DNA of 28,309 nt, taken from NCBI GenBank assembly GCA_030706285.1, contig JAUZOU010000007.1, positions 1-28,309 on the forward strand. Direction: 5' to 3'. Positions 1 through 8,580 of this stretch are shown one piece after another (the stretch's first letter is position 1; every line of letters starts with the position of its first letter). Below the pieces are notes generated by a model. The model had not been told where the DNA came from. It ran no database searches and saw nothing but the letters and a program-made list of their open reading frames with translations. This DNA comes from Bacteroidota bacterium (lineage in GTDB: Bacteria; Bacteroidota; Bacteroidia; Bacteroidales; UBA1402). Made by a program: the position numbers and the translations under genes.

Positions 1-57
1 ATAATTGCCGAGGTGAAGTTTTCCTGTGGAGCGGATGCCGCTCAATACTGTATCCAT
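1..57 (-). CDS. trpS: Tryptophanyl-tRNA synthetase, N-terminal fragment (runs off window)
   Basis: Reading leftward from an ATG at 57, nineteen codons are visible before the window ends. The peptide begins MDTVLSGIRSTG and continues KLHLGNY. This matches the start of bacterial tryptophanyl-tRNA synthetases, where SGI-x-PTG leads into the HLGN form of the class I synthetase HIGH motif that binds ATP. The enzyme charges tRNA-Trp in the cytoplasm. Ser10 stands where Pro is common, which is a minor variation. The gene is transcribed away from the sigma factor gene, and a good promoter lies about 45 bases upstream of the start. The rest of the gene is outside the window, so completeness cannot be judged. 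The identification rests on a short but very characteristic segment. Confidence 0.85.
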   Translation of the reverse strand, partial: MDTVLSGIRSTGKLHLGNY

Positions 58-99
58 TATTCAAATTACTTATGGCGTAAGCCTGGTTCTAAAACGCTG

Positions 100-130
100 C
101 AAAGGTAGTGATTATTTAGGGGAAATGAAA
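100..130 (-). promoter_or_regulatory. Probable sigma-ABfr promoter of trpS
   Basis: On the minus strand, positions 107-100 read TACCTTTG, an exact match to the Bacteroidetes -7 consensus TAnnTTTG. Nineteen bases upstream, 130-127 reads TTTC, a weak match to the -33 element TTTG. The spacing to the trpS start codon at 57 suits a short leader. The -7 match is strong and the -33 call is weak. Confidence 0.6.
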
Positions 131-231
131 TGGAGCCACTAGATGGACAGCAAGGCATCAATGAGGGAGAAAGCAGGTTTGGTAGAAGACGATAACAAGT
201 TGGCGAATCGGGGCTATTGAGGAAATTAATT

Positions 232-261
232 TTTGAAACAAATAATATTGGCCTATATTTG
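232..261 (+). promoter_or_regulatory. Probable promoter of the ECF sigma factor gene
   Basis: TTTG at 232-235 and TATATTTG at 254-261 are separated by 18 bases and match the Bacteroidetes housekeeping promoter (-33 TTTG, -7 TAnnTTTG). Transcription would start near 268, leaving a leader of about 70 bases before the sigma factor start at 337. A housekeeping-type promoter here would let the sigma and anti-sigma pair be made before any substrate is sensed. Confidence 0.6.
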
Positions 262-286
262 TGACAGTTGTCTGGAAACTATTCGA

Positions 287-306
287 CGATTCTTCTGTAA
301 GAATTG
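287..306 (+). other. Small hairpin in the leader of the sigma factor gene
   Basis: ATTCTT (289-294) and AAGAAT (299-304) form a perfect inverted repeat around a CTGT loop. One G-U pair and one C-G pair extend it to eight pairs (287-306). It lies between the predicted transcription start and the start codon. It is AT-rich and could be chance. No function is claimed. Confidence 0.3.
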
Positions 307-336
307 AGAAAAGAGTTACGAGAATAAAATATAGTA

Positions 337-927
337 ATGAATATACAGGAAAAAATCATCTTGCTCCAGTTAAAAGCAGGGAATGATCAGGCATTTCGAT
401 ATATTTTTACTCATTATTATGTCTCTTTATGTAAAGTGGCTGATTTTTATGTGAATGATTCCTCCGTCGCTGAGAATATTGTTGAGGATCTCATGCTCTA
501 TCTGTGGGAAAATCATGAATCCGTTGAAATACGTACTTCGCTGAAAGGTTGCCTTTTTTCAGCTGTTCGCAATCGTTCCATAAACTATATCCAGAAAGCT
601 TATGTTATGAGGGAAACCAGTTTCCCTGATGATATCGAAGCATTCGGGCCAGCAGATAATGAGCTGAACCCTTTTGACAAAATGATCGAAGAAGAACTTG
701 AAAGTAAGATCCGGCTCTGCATTGAACAGTTGCCGGACGAATGTCGTACGGTTTTCACGTTGAGCAGGTATGAAAATCTGACATACGAGGAGATTGCCAA
801 ACAGTTGGGTATTTCTGTCAATACTGTATATTATCACATCCGAAATGCGCTTGTTGCTTTGCGAAAGAATCTTTCGGAATACATTTGCGTCTTGATTGTG
901 GTCATCAAGTTGCTGCATTTATTTTGA
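337..927 (+). CDS. ECF-type RNA polymerase sigma factor
   Basis: This 196-residue protein has the two domains of an extracytoplasmic function sigma factor. Region 2 spans about residues 17-95 and binds core polymerase and the -10 element. Region 4 spans about 122-180, with a helix-turn-helix at about 148-172 (LTYEEIAKQLGIS then a recognition helix VNTVYYHIRN). The length and the hydrophobic tail after residue 182 (ICVLIVVIKLL) fit the Bacteroidetes family that pairs with FecR-like anti-sigma factors. The next gene encodes such an anti-sigma factor after a 77-base gap. By analogy with other PULs it would activate transcription of the downstream SusC/SusD system when released. No Shine-Dalgarno sequence is evident before the ATG, which is usual in this phylum. 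Confidence 0.93.
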   Translation: MNIQEKIILLQLKAGNDQAFRYIFTHYYVSLCKVADFYVNDSSVAENIVEDLMLYLWENHESVEIRTSLKGCLFSAVRNRSINYIQKAYVMRETSFPDDIEAFGPADNELNPFDKMIEEELESKIRLCIEQLPDECRTVFTLSRYENLTYEEIAKQLGISVNTVYYHIRNALVALRKNLSEYICVLIVVIKLLHLF

Positions 928-1004
928 GTGCTATGTTAATTAGCTGAAAAATATGGGTTGCAAACTATCGGTAAGTTCGGTTAAACTGTCTACATTGTAA
1001 TACG

Positions 1005-2018
1005 ATGAATATAATTATTCAAAATAACGAGACGATAGATGATTTGATATTTCGGTATTTAAGTCATCTGATAACTGGGAAAGAAAAGAAAAAACTTCAG
1101 GCCTGGCTCTCTCAGTCTGAAGAAAACAGGAGCTATTTTGCTCGTATGCAAGAACATTGGCATAAGGTTGAAAAAAAGGATGATTTGTTTTTCAACAGTA
1201 AAGTTGCCTATGAACGTTTTTGCAAGCAAAAGGCGTCTGTTTCTCAGGAAAAAAAGGACGACAGGCACACTCTATTTGCATCTTATCGATGGGCGGCTAT
1301 GGTGTTGGGGCTTATCCTTGGAGGTATAAGCATGTATGTAGCCAATAACCAAATCATACGAAATAATACCAATCAGTATGCCATTAGTGTTCCTTATGGT
1401 TCGAAAACGCAGCTCTTATTGCCGGATGGCAGTAAAGTTTGGTTGAACGCGGGCAGCACGTTGAAGTATGCGCAAAATTTCGGAACAAAAACGCGCCGGG
1501 TGAAATTATCAGGGGAGGCGTATTTTGAAATAGCAAAAAATGCCGGTAAGCCGTTTATTGTATTGACGAATGAAGCATCGGTAAAAGTGATTGGCACAAA
1601 ATTTGACGTCAAGGCCTATCCTGAGGATCAAAGGCTGGATGTAACCTTGCTACGAGGTTCTGTTCAGCTGAATACCAACTATCAGCCTGATAAAAGTTAC
1701 ATCATGAAGCCGAATCAGCATGCCATTATTGATAAGGTGGACCGGAAAGTTAGGATGGAAGCGACTGATGCCAGTAGATCCGCCGCTTGGACGGAAGGAA
1801 AAATCCTTTTTGATGAAGACCAGTTCGGTCAGATTGTCCGGCGATTGGAGCGAGAATACAATGTTGAGATTGAAGTCAAGGATTCTAAACTGATGAACCA
1901 GCGTTTTTACGGCGATTTCAGCAAAGCACAATCGATCCAGGAAATACTTGGTATTATGACGTCAAATAACGAATTCTCATATACGATGAAGGGAAATCAT
2001 ATTTGTATTTTTTACTGA
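1005..2018 (+). CDS. FecR-family transmembrane anti-sigma factor
   Basis: This 337-residue inner-membrane protein would hold the preceding ECF sigma factor inactive and transduce a signal from the outer-membrane transporter. The cytoplasmic N-terminal part (about 1-92) is helical and charged and has no signal peptide. One transmembrane segment lies at about 94-113 (YRWAAMVLGLILGG). A FecR domain follows at about 125-225, with VPYGSKTQLLLPDGSKVWLN and the conserved LSGEAYFEIAK and GTKFDVKAY segments. A C-terminal DUF4974-like domain covers about 267-337. Length and order of domains are normal for the family. A strong terminator 74 bases after the stop suggests that the sigma and anti-sigma genes form their own transcription unit. 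SusC downstream has the matching STN domain. Confidence 0.93.
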   Translation: MNIIIQNNETIDDLIFRYLSHLITGKEKKKLQAWLSQSEENRSYFARMQEHWHKVEKKDDLFFNSKVAYERFCKQKASVSQEKKDDRHTLFASYRWAAMVLGLILGGISMYVANNQIIRNNTNQYAISVPYGSKTQLLLPDGSKVWLNAGSTLKYAQNFGTKTRRVKLSGEAYFEIAKNAGKPFIVLTNEASVKVIGTKFDVKAYPEDQRLDVTLLRGSVQLNTNYQPDKSYIMKPNQHAIIDKVDRKVRMEATDASRSAAWTEGKILFDEDQFGQIVRRLEREYNVEIEVKDSKLMNQRFYGDFSKAQSIQEILGIMTSNNEFSYTMKGNHICIFY

Positions 2019-2091
2019 GGCATTCCGCTTAAATAAAGGAGTGGATATGAAGTATATGTGACTATGCTTTTATTATTAACGGCTTATTTGT

Positions 2092-2120
2092 GGGAAGATT
2101 CATTTCTTCCCTTTTTTTTT
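2092..2120 (+). terminator. Rho-independent terminator after the anti-sigma gene
   Basis: GGGAAGA (2092-2098) and TCTTCCC (2105-2111) pair perfectly around a six-base loop and are followed directly by nine T residues (2112-2120). This is a textbook intrinsic terminator and separates the sigma/anti-sigma genes from GH3. Confidence 0.85.
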
Positions 2121-2368
2121 GTTGTGTCGTCCATGATCTACTTCGCAGTCGTGCTGTAAAAAAATTTGATGCCGTATATATAAGGCACATAGGAAGGTCA
2201 GTAAGCGATTTCTTCTCGAACGAAAAAATCACCGGGTTGAGATATTTTTTTATCTTTTTGACTAAGGTATTTTTTCCCTGGCCTGTCTATATCATACATA
2301 CGAATTCAAATGAAGCCATAGCCCTATGAAAATAACGGGATGGCAATTACCAATCAGTTATCTAATCT
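2121..2368 (+). other. Intergenic region upstream of GH3, likely promoter region
   Basis: This 248-base AT-rich stretch lies between the terminator and the GH3 start and must hold the promoter for GH3 if the terminator works. No exact TAnnTTTG is present. The closest sequence is TATCTTTTTG at 2251-2260, preceded by GGTTGA at 2235-2240. A GGTTGA followed by TACCTT also lies upstream of SusC, with different spacing. These may be part of an ECF-type promoter, but the evidence is weak. A 79-codon open frame crosses the terminator and this region and shows no protein-like features. Confidence 0.35.
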
Positions 2369-4858
2369 ATGAAAAAGTATTTCAGTGCTTTAATAAGAGC
2401 CGTATTGACAACATTTCTTCTTTCATTAAGTTGCTACGCCTTTTCTCAAAAATGGTATACGCCTGAAGTAGTCAGGCAAGTAGACAGTATCATCAGACAT
2501 TTGACGGACGCCGAAAAGTTTTCCTACATATCGGGTGTTGATTGGATGTATACAAAGCCCTTCAAACGGTTGAACGTGCCTCAGATAAAAATGTCTGACG
2601 GGCCTCAGGGACTTGGTTCATGGGGAAATTCTACGGCATATCCGTGTACCATCATGCTGACGGCGACTTGGAATGAAGATCTGGCTTATAACTATGGCAA
2701 GTCGTTAGGACAGGACTGCAGAGCCAGAGGCGTCTCTATGTTGTTGGGACCGGCTGTAAATATTTACAGAGCTCCAATGTGCGGCCGGAATTTTGAATAC
2801 ATGGGTGAAGATCCATACCTGGCTTCACGTATGGCTGTTGCCTATATAAAAGGAGTTCAGGGACAAGGTGTTATGGCAACCATAAAGCATTTTATGGGCA
2901 ACAATTCCGATTATGACAGAAACCACATAAGTTCGGATATTGATGAGCGCACCATGCAGGAGATATACCTCCCCGTGTTCAAGGCTGCTGTCCAGGAAGC
3001 TGGAGTAGGAGCCATCATGAGCAGCTATAATTTGTTAAATGGAACGTATACTTCAGAAAACCACTGGCTTATGAAAAGCTTGCTGAGAGATCGATGGGGG
3101 TATAAAGGGCTGGTCGTATCCGATTGGGGTGCCTGCCATCATAGTCTTCCGTGCCTAAAAGACGGGGTTGATCTGGAAATGCCTGAATGGGGCATTATGT
3201 CTGCTGACAGCATCAGGTATTATATGAATGCCGGCTTGGTAACCAAAGATATGATTGATGTTAAGGTGCGGCATATCCTGACCTCTCTTGTCGGATTCGG
3301 ATTGATGGACAGGCCTCAACTAGACAAAAGTATACCGTTGGATAACCCAAAAGCTGACAGCGTGGCTTTGAAAGTTGCCAGAGAGGGGATTGTTCTATTG
3401 AAAAACGAGAAGAAGACCCTTCCGTTTAACACCGGGAAGATTCGTTGTATTTCGGTTGTAGGGAAAAATGCCTTGAGCTATGTGCGGGGCGACGGAAGTG
3501 GCATCGTGCACCCGTTCCATTATGTCAGTACGCTTGAGGGCATAAAAACGATAGCCGAAAAAAAACATATAAAAGTAAACTATGTGGATATGACAGATTT
3601 TGATTCTTGTATCATTTTTACAGGATCAGACAGGTTAACAAAAGGATTTCATGCACAATATTTTGACAATACGGAATTAAAGGGTGAGCCGGTTACTGAG
3701 CGGACGGATACGGTCATTCACTTTTCTTCAGTGAACGAAGGTGATTTTGTAATAAAGAAAAAAGAGCAGTATTCAATCAGATGGGCCGGCGTCATGTGCC
3801 CGGAAATAACATCAGTCTATAAGTTTGAGATAGGTGGAGATGATGGGTATCGCCTGTTTATAAATGACAAACTGGTCATCGATGATTGGAAATGCGGCGG
3901 TTATAGAAGTAACACTTACGAACAGACGTTGGAAGCAGGGAAGCAATATCATTTGAAACTGGAGTACTTTCAGGCTACCGGAAGTGCGGATGTCAATTTT
4001 ACCTATGATCAGGAAAATGCAACGCATCAGCAGTATATTGACAAACTGAACGGATCGGATGTCATTATTGCCTGTTTCGGATTTGATGCCAATAGCGAAG
4101 GTGAAGGCAGAGACAGGACGTTTGAATTGCCTGAGTCTGAAAGAAACATGCTGCAAGTGACCCTCAAATCGACGAAACCTGTAATCGGCATCGTCAATGC
4201 AGGTGGAAATGTGGAAATGCAGAAATGGGAACCTTCTTTGAAGGGCTTGCTATGGGCTTGGTATGGTGGCCAGGAATCAGGTACCGCACTGGCGCAGACA
4301 CTTTTCGGAGAAATCAATCCTTCAGGGAAACTGCCTGTTACCTTTGAAAAGAAATGGTCAGACAATCCGACATATACAAGTTACCTCGACCCGGATGGAG
4401 ACAAGCATGTCAGTTATTCAGAAGGCCTTTTTGTCGGATATCGTGGCTATGACAAACTGAAACGGGATGTACAATATCCGTTTGGCTACGGAATGTCTTA
4501 CACGACATTCAAGCTGTCAAGCATGAAGGTCACGAAGGCCGTTGATGGTAACGGAGAACTGGAAATTTCCTGCAAGCTGGCCAATACTGGCAAACGAGAC
4601 GGTGCTCAGGTTGTGCAATTATATGTCAACAAAGGAGACACGTATGTCGATAATCCGCAGAAGGAATTGAAGGCATTCAGAAAAGTATTCCTCAAAGCCG
4701 GGGAATCTGCGGATGTAACCATGAGATTGCCTAAAAATGCTTTTTCCTATTACGATGTTGATAAAAAAGACTTCGTAACCAAAAACGGGACGTACCGGGT
4801 TATGCTTGGATTTTCTTCCAGAACAATCGTATCGGAAAAAGAAATCAGCCTTGAATGA
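2369..4858 (+). CDS. Glycoside hydrolase family 3 beta-glycosidase with PA14 domain
   Basis: This 829-residue exported enzyme should release beta-linked sugars from the non-reducing end of oligosaccharides in the periplasm or at the cell surface. A signal peptide covers about residues 1-26. The GH3 N-terminal barrel carries FEYMGEDPYL (142-151), KHF (173-175) and the nucleophile motif VSDWGA, with Asp252 as nucleophile. The C-terminal sandwich domain is interrupted by a PA14 domain (about 425-548, with GGDDGYRLFINDK). It resumes with SEGEGRDR, where Glu579 is the likely acid/base. A fibronectin III-like domain ends the protein (about 710-829). PA14 inserts in GH3 enzymes shape the entrance of the active site and restrict chain length. 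Most such enzymes are beta-glucosidases, though xylosidase and other activities occur. It is the first PUL gene after the regulators, upstream of SusC. Confidence 0.93.
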   Translation: MKKYFSALIRAVLTTFLLSLSCYAFSQKWYTPEVVRQVDSIIRHLTDAEKFSYISGVDWMYTKPFKRLNVPQIKMSDGPQGLGSWGNSTAYPCTIMLTATWNEDLAYNYGKSLGQDCRARGVSMLLGPAVNIYRAPMCGRNFEYMGEDPYLASRMAVAYIKGVQGQGVMATIKHFMGNNSDYDRNHISSDIDERTMQEIYLPVFKAAVQEAGVGAIMSSYNLLNGTYTSENHWLMKSLLRDRWGYKGLVVSDWGACHHSLPCLKDGVDLEMPEWGIMSADSIRYYMNAGLVTKDMIDVKVRHILTSLVGFGLMDRPQLDKSIPLDNPKADSVALKVAREGIVLLKNEKKTLPFNTGKIRCISVVGKNALSYVRGDGSGIVHPFHYVSTLEGIKTIAEKKHIKVNYVDMTDFDSCIIFTGSDRLTKGFHAQYFDNTELKGEPVTERTDTVIHFSSVNEGDFVIKKKEQYSIRWAGVMCPEITSVYKFEIGGDDGYRLFINDKLVIDDWKCGGYRSNTYEQTLEAGKQYHLKLEYFQATGSADVNFTYDQENATHQQYIDKLNGSDVIIACFGFDANSEGEGRDRTFELPESERNMLQVTLKSTKPVIGIVNAGGNVEMQKWEPSLKGLLWAWYGGQESGTALAQTLFGEINPSGKLPVTFEKKWSDNPTYTSYLDPDGDKHVSYSEGLFVGYRGYDKLKRDVQYPFGYGMSYTTFKLSSMKVTKAVDGNGELEISCKLANTGKRDGAQVVQLYVNKGDTYVDNPQKELKAFRKVFLKAGESADVTMRLPKNAFSYYDVDKKDFVTKNGTYRVMLGFSSRTIVSEKEISLE

Positions 4859-5198
4859 AACAATGATTAGTTACGATGGAGGGCATCAATGTTTTCCATT
4901 GCGTTGAACATAATATGCAGTAAACGTATCCTGTTAATAGATACCAGGGTATTCATTGAACCAAAACTCAATCTTTATGAAAAACACAACTTGAAAAGAG
5001 GAAGATAAACTGATATCAGTTAACATATTAGTTTAATTTTGAAAAACGATTGTCTTTGTCTGACCAGACTAGGTTGAAGCATTTATTTTTTACCTTCGGC
5101 TGGCAACAACCGTCGTTTGAAATCAATTATCACAGGAACCTGATTCTAATTCACATTCGTAACGAATGTATGTTGATTGTTCATTTAATGATTTATCC
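4859..5198 (+). other. SusC upstream region with 14-bp palindrome
   Basis: This 340-base AT-rich gap lies between GH3 and the chosen SusC start. It contains a perfect 14-base palindrome, AACTGATATCAGTT, at 5008-5021, overlapped by GTTAAC at 5019-5024. It also contains GGTTGA (5072-5077) followed by TACCTTCG (5091-5098), one base off the -7 consensus. No hairpin terminator is visible after GH3. The region plausibly contains the main regulated promoter for the SusC/SusD pair, but no site can be fixed with confidence. Confidence 0.35.
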
Positions 5199-8100
5199 AT
5201 GAAAAATATTAAATATTTTGTGTTTCTGTTGGCTCTTATAACGGCTACGAACGCTTTTGCTCAACAGAAGAAGGTGACCTTTTCGCTAAAGAATCAAACA
5301 GTAAAGGCAGCACTGGAAGCAGTAAAAACACAAACGGGCATGTCTTATTGGTTTGATACTGGTGACGTCAATTTACAAAAAAAGATTACGGTAACGCTGA
5401 AGTCCAGTACCGTGGAGGAGGCGCTAAAAGCCATTTTAAAAGGGCAGGATGTCACCTATAAAATAACTGACAACCGTATTGTCATTATGAAAAACAGCTC
5501 ACAGAGCAAATCTAAAGTAAAAAACACATCTCTGATAGAAAATACGGATCCTGGATCAATCGGCGGAACCGTGACTGACGAGCAGGGTGTTCCCCTATTC
5601 GGCGTCACTGTACGCATTAAGGGTAGCACAAAGGGTACGATAACAGATGCTAACGGACATTTTTATCTGTCCAAGGTCAAACCGGACGAGACACTGACAT
5701 TTTCCTTTGTCGGCATGAAGACAATTGACCAGGCGATTGAAAATCAAAAGGAATTCAATGTCATGCTTCATGAGTCGACCAAACTGGATGATGTCGTTGT
5801 GATTGGGTATGGAACGCAGAAAAGAGTTAATCTGACAGGTTCGGTTGCATCAGTTTCGGACAAGCAGATAAAGACGTCGACCAATGTTAGTTTGGCTGAT
5901 CAGTTGACCGGCAAGCTCCCGGGCTTGAGCGTTCAGCAACAATCCAGCGAGCCTGGTGATTATAGTTCGATTGTATCCATCCGTGGATGGGGAACCCCGT
6001 TGATTATTGTCGATGGTGTGAAACGTAGTGATTATGCGAAAATCGATCCGAACGAAGTCGAAAGTATCTCAGTTTTGAAAGATGCCTCTGCCGCTATTTA
6101 CGGTGTAGAAGCCAGTAATGGTGTCATTTTGATCACGACAAAAAAAGGAAATACAGGGAAACCGACTGTCACCTATTCCAATACCTATGGATGGCAACAG
6201 GTAACAAATTTTCCGACGCCTATGACGGCTGCGCAGTACACGGAAGCTTTGAGTTGGGCTCAGCAAAACTCCGGTGTCGCTTTGACGTATACGCCTGAGC
6301 AAGTGGCTGCCTATAAAAGCGGAAAGCTGAAAGGTACCAATTTCTGGGACGTTGTGATGAATAATACAGCCCCTCAGAACCAACAAAACCTGACAGTATC
6401 CGGTGGAAATGATAAGATCAAGTATTTTAATTCGCTAGGTTACATGACACAGGATGGTCTGTATAAAAGCGGAGATTTAAACTACAGCCGTTTTAACGTC
6501 AGAAGCAACGTAACAGCCGAAGTGACTAAGGACTTTACGGCACAGATGAATCTTTCCGGTTTGATTGATAACCGCAATTCACCGTCCATAGATGCTTGGC
6601 AGACGTTCAAAGGTATCTGGATGCAGATTCCGACATACAACGTTTTTGCCAACAATAATCCTGCCTATCTGCAGAATATGGCTGACGGGCTGAATCCGTA
6701 TGCTTCAACTCACTCTTCAATTGTCGGTTATAACGATACGTATAACAAAACTTTTGACGGAAGCCTGACATTGAATTATAAGATACCGTTCATTAAAGGA
6801 TTGGGCGCTAAGTTTTTTTATGATTATTATTTTAATAATTTTTTTAATAAAGTCTTTAACAAGGCGTATACGCTGTATGATTATGATGCTGTCTCACAGA
6901 AATATGTCGCTAGTACGATGAACAATCCATCAAAAATGAGCGAATCCTATTGGGAGACAACAAGAACGACGATGAACGTTGCTTTGAATTACGAAAGGAC
7001 GTTTGGTAAGAATCATCATGTTCAGGCATTGGCGTTGTATGAGAAGATCGATCACAATGTCAACTATCTAGGTGGTTCAAGACAATTTGACCTGGATGTA
7101 CTGGACCAACTGTCTGCCGGAAATTCAGTCCAGTCGGTTTACGGTAACAATGATTATGATAAAACCGATAATCAGGCTTTTGTAGGAAGGTTAAACTACG
7201 ACTATGCTTCAAAGTACCTTGCTGAACTTAGTTGCCGGTATGATGGCTCATCCTTATTTCCTGAAGGCAAACAATGGGGTTTCTTCCCTGGCGTATCACT
7301 TGGCTGGAGAATGTCCGAAGAAACGTTCATGAAAGAGGCATTGCCATTTGTAACCAATTTAAAGGTTAGAGGATCCTGGGGGAAAATGGGAGATGATGAA
7401 GCGGCAGCATACCAATATGTTCAGGGTTATAACTATCCTTCAACCGGAGAATATGGTTATGTGTTCGGTGGAACGACTATTACCGGTTTGAATTCAAGAG
7501 GCATGACGAATCCGAACATTACCTGGTATACGTCTACTACCAGTAATATTGGTTTTGATGCGAATCTGTGGGGACAGAAACTGAATTTCAGTGCCGATTT
7601 GTTCAACAGAAAACGGACCGGGTTGCTCGGTACGCTGTTGCTGACGTTGCCTTCAACGGTCGGTGCTTCACTTCCTCAGCAGAACATCAACAGTGATCTG
7701 AGTCGTGGTATTGAACTTTCTGCCGGAACCGTTCAACGTTTGGGCGAATTTTTGATAGGCGTCAACGGACAGTTCTCCTATCAGAAGATGGAATGGTTGC
7801 ATTATGAGCAGGCAGCAGCCGGCAATTCCTACCTAAACTGGAGAAACAACCTGAATAATCGAAATTCAAATATAATTTGGGGATACCAAGTGTTGGGCCA
7901 TTTTAAATCACAGGAAGAAATCGATGCTGCTCCTATTGAAGACGGACATGGCAATGAATATGTCCTGATTGGAGACTTAAAATACAAAGATGTCAATCAG
8001 GACGGCGTCATCGACGATTTGGATGAAGTCCCGATCGCTAAAGGCAATTCAAGTGATCAGACCGGACCTGAAATCACCTATGGATTTAATACGACACTTT

Positions 8101-8570
8101 CCTGGAAAGGATTTGATGTCAGTGCTTTGTTGCAGGGATCAAGCAATTTTTTCGTCGATATTCAAAGTACGGACCAGCTTGCCAATCCATTCCCATGGGG
8201 AAGAAATGGTTTGTCTTATTTTATGAACGTATGGCACCGGACTGATGCTACCGATAACAACAGCGCCTGGGTATCCGGTAAATACACTCCGTCCAGAGTC
8301 TCCGGTACCAATCCAAATAACAAAACTTCACTTTATTATGTAAAAGATGCCTCTTATCTTCGTTTGAAAAATCTTGAGATTGGCTATACTGTAGATAATC
8401 AGCTACTAAAGAAAATCGGATTTCAAAAGTTGAGAGTTTTTGCTAACGGATTCAATTTACTGACGTGGTCAAAGATTCCTTATATGGACCCAGAACATCC
8501 GCAAAAGACATGGGCCTATCTATACCCGATTACCAGAAATTACAACCTTGGTGTAAATGTAACTTTTTAA
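5199..8570 (+). CDS. SusC-like TonB-dependent outer-membrane transporter with STN signalling domain
   Basis: The protein imports glycan fragments through the outer membrane using TonB energy, with SusD as its lid. I start it at 5199, where MKNIKYFVFLL begins a normal signal peptide ending AFA-QQ. The upstream ATG at 5166 would place eleven residues before it. In 1123 residues the domains are: STN domain (about 25-98), carboxypeptidase D-like regulatory domain (about 119-192), TonB-box-like DDVVVIGYGTQ (197-207), plug (about 209-317, with VDGVKRSDYAKIDPNEVESI and the ASAAIYG segment), and a beta barrel ending in Phe. The STN domain is the part that contacts FecR anti-sigma factors, so this transporter is both importer and receptor. 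SusD starts 10 bases after its stop. An aromatic-rich, very AT-rich patch occurs near 6815-6850. Confidence 0.95.
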   Translation: MKNIKYFVFLLALITATNAFAQQKKVTFSLKNQTVKAALEAVKTQTGMSYWFDTGDVNLQKKITVTLKSSTVEEALKAILKGQDVTYKITDNRIVIMKNSSQSKSKVKNTSLIENTDPGSIGGTVTDEQGVPLFGVTVRIKGSTKGTITDANGHFYLSKVKPDETLTFSFVGMKTIDQAIENQKEFNVMLHESTKLDDVVVIGYGTQKRVNLTGSVASVSDKQIKTSTNVSLADQLTGKLPGLSVQQQSSEPGDYSSIVSIRGWGTPLIIVDGVKRSDYAKIDPNEVESISVLKDASAAIYGVEASNGVILITTKKGNTGKPTVTYSNTYGWQQVTNFPTPMTAAQYTEALSWAQQNSGVALTYTPEQVAAYKSGKLKGTNFWDVVMNNTAPQNQQNLTVSGGNDKIKYFNSLGYMTQDGLYKSGDLNYSRFNVRSNVTAEVTKDFTAQMNLSGLIDNRNSPSIDAWQTFKGIWMQIPTYNVFANNNPAYLQNMADGLNPYASTHSSIVGYNDTYNKTFDGSLTLNYKIPFIKGLGAKFFYDYYFNNFFNKVFNKAYTLYDYDAVSQKYVASTMNNPSKMSESYWETTRTTMNVALNYERTFGKNHHVQALALYEKIDHNVNYLGGSRQFDLDVLDQLSAGNSVQSVYGNNDYDKTDNQAFVGRLNYDYASKYLAELSCRYDGSSLFPEGKQWGFFPGVSLGWRMSEETFMKEALPFVTNLKVRGSWGKMGDDEAAAYQYVQGYNYPSTGEYGYVFGGTTITGLNSRGMTNPNITWYTSTTSNIGFDANLWGQKLNFSADLFNRKRTGLLGTLLLTLPSTVGASLPQQNINSDLSRGIELSAGTVQRLGEFLIGVNGQFSYQKMEWLHYEQAAAGNSYLNWRNNLNNRNSNIIWGYQVLGHFKSQEEIDAAPIEDGHGNEYVLIGDLKYKDVNQDGVIDDLDEVPIAKGNSSDQTGPEITYGFNTTLSWKGFDVSALLQGSSNFFVDIQSTDQLANPFPWGRNGLSYFMNVWHRTDATDNNSAWVSGKYTPSRVSGTNPNNKTSLYYVKDASYLRLKNLEIGYTVDNQLLKKIGFQKLRVFANGFNLLTWSKIPYMDPEHPQKTWAYLYPITRNYNLGVNVTF

Positions 8571-8580
8571 TTGTAGCAAG

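Noticed and set aside
2090..2329. 79-codon plus-strand open frame between the anti-sigma gene and GH3
   Set aside because: It starts inside a strong terminator hairpin, runs through its T-tract as Phe codons, and shows no domain, signal peptide or coding-like composition.
5166..5198. Upstream ATG as the SusC start
   Set aside because: It would put eleven residues in front of a clear signal peptide that begins with MKNIKYF at 5199.
6815..6850. Very AT-rich patch in SusC as a possible insertion or frameshift
   Set aside because: The frame continues through it and encodes aromatic and Asn residues typical of a beta-barrel strand and loop.
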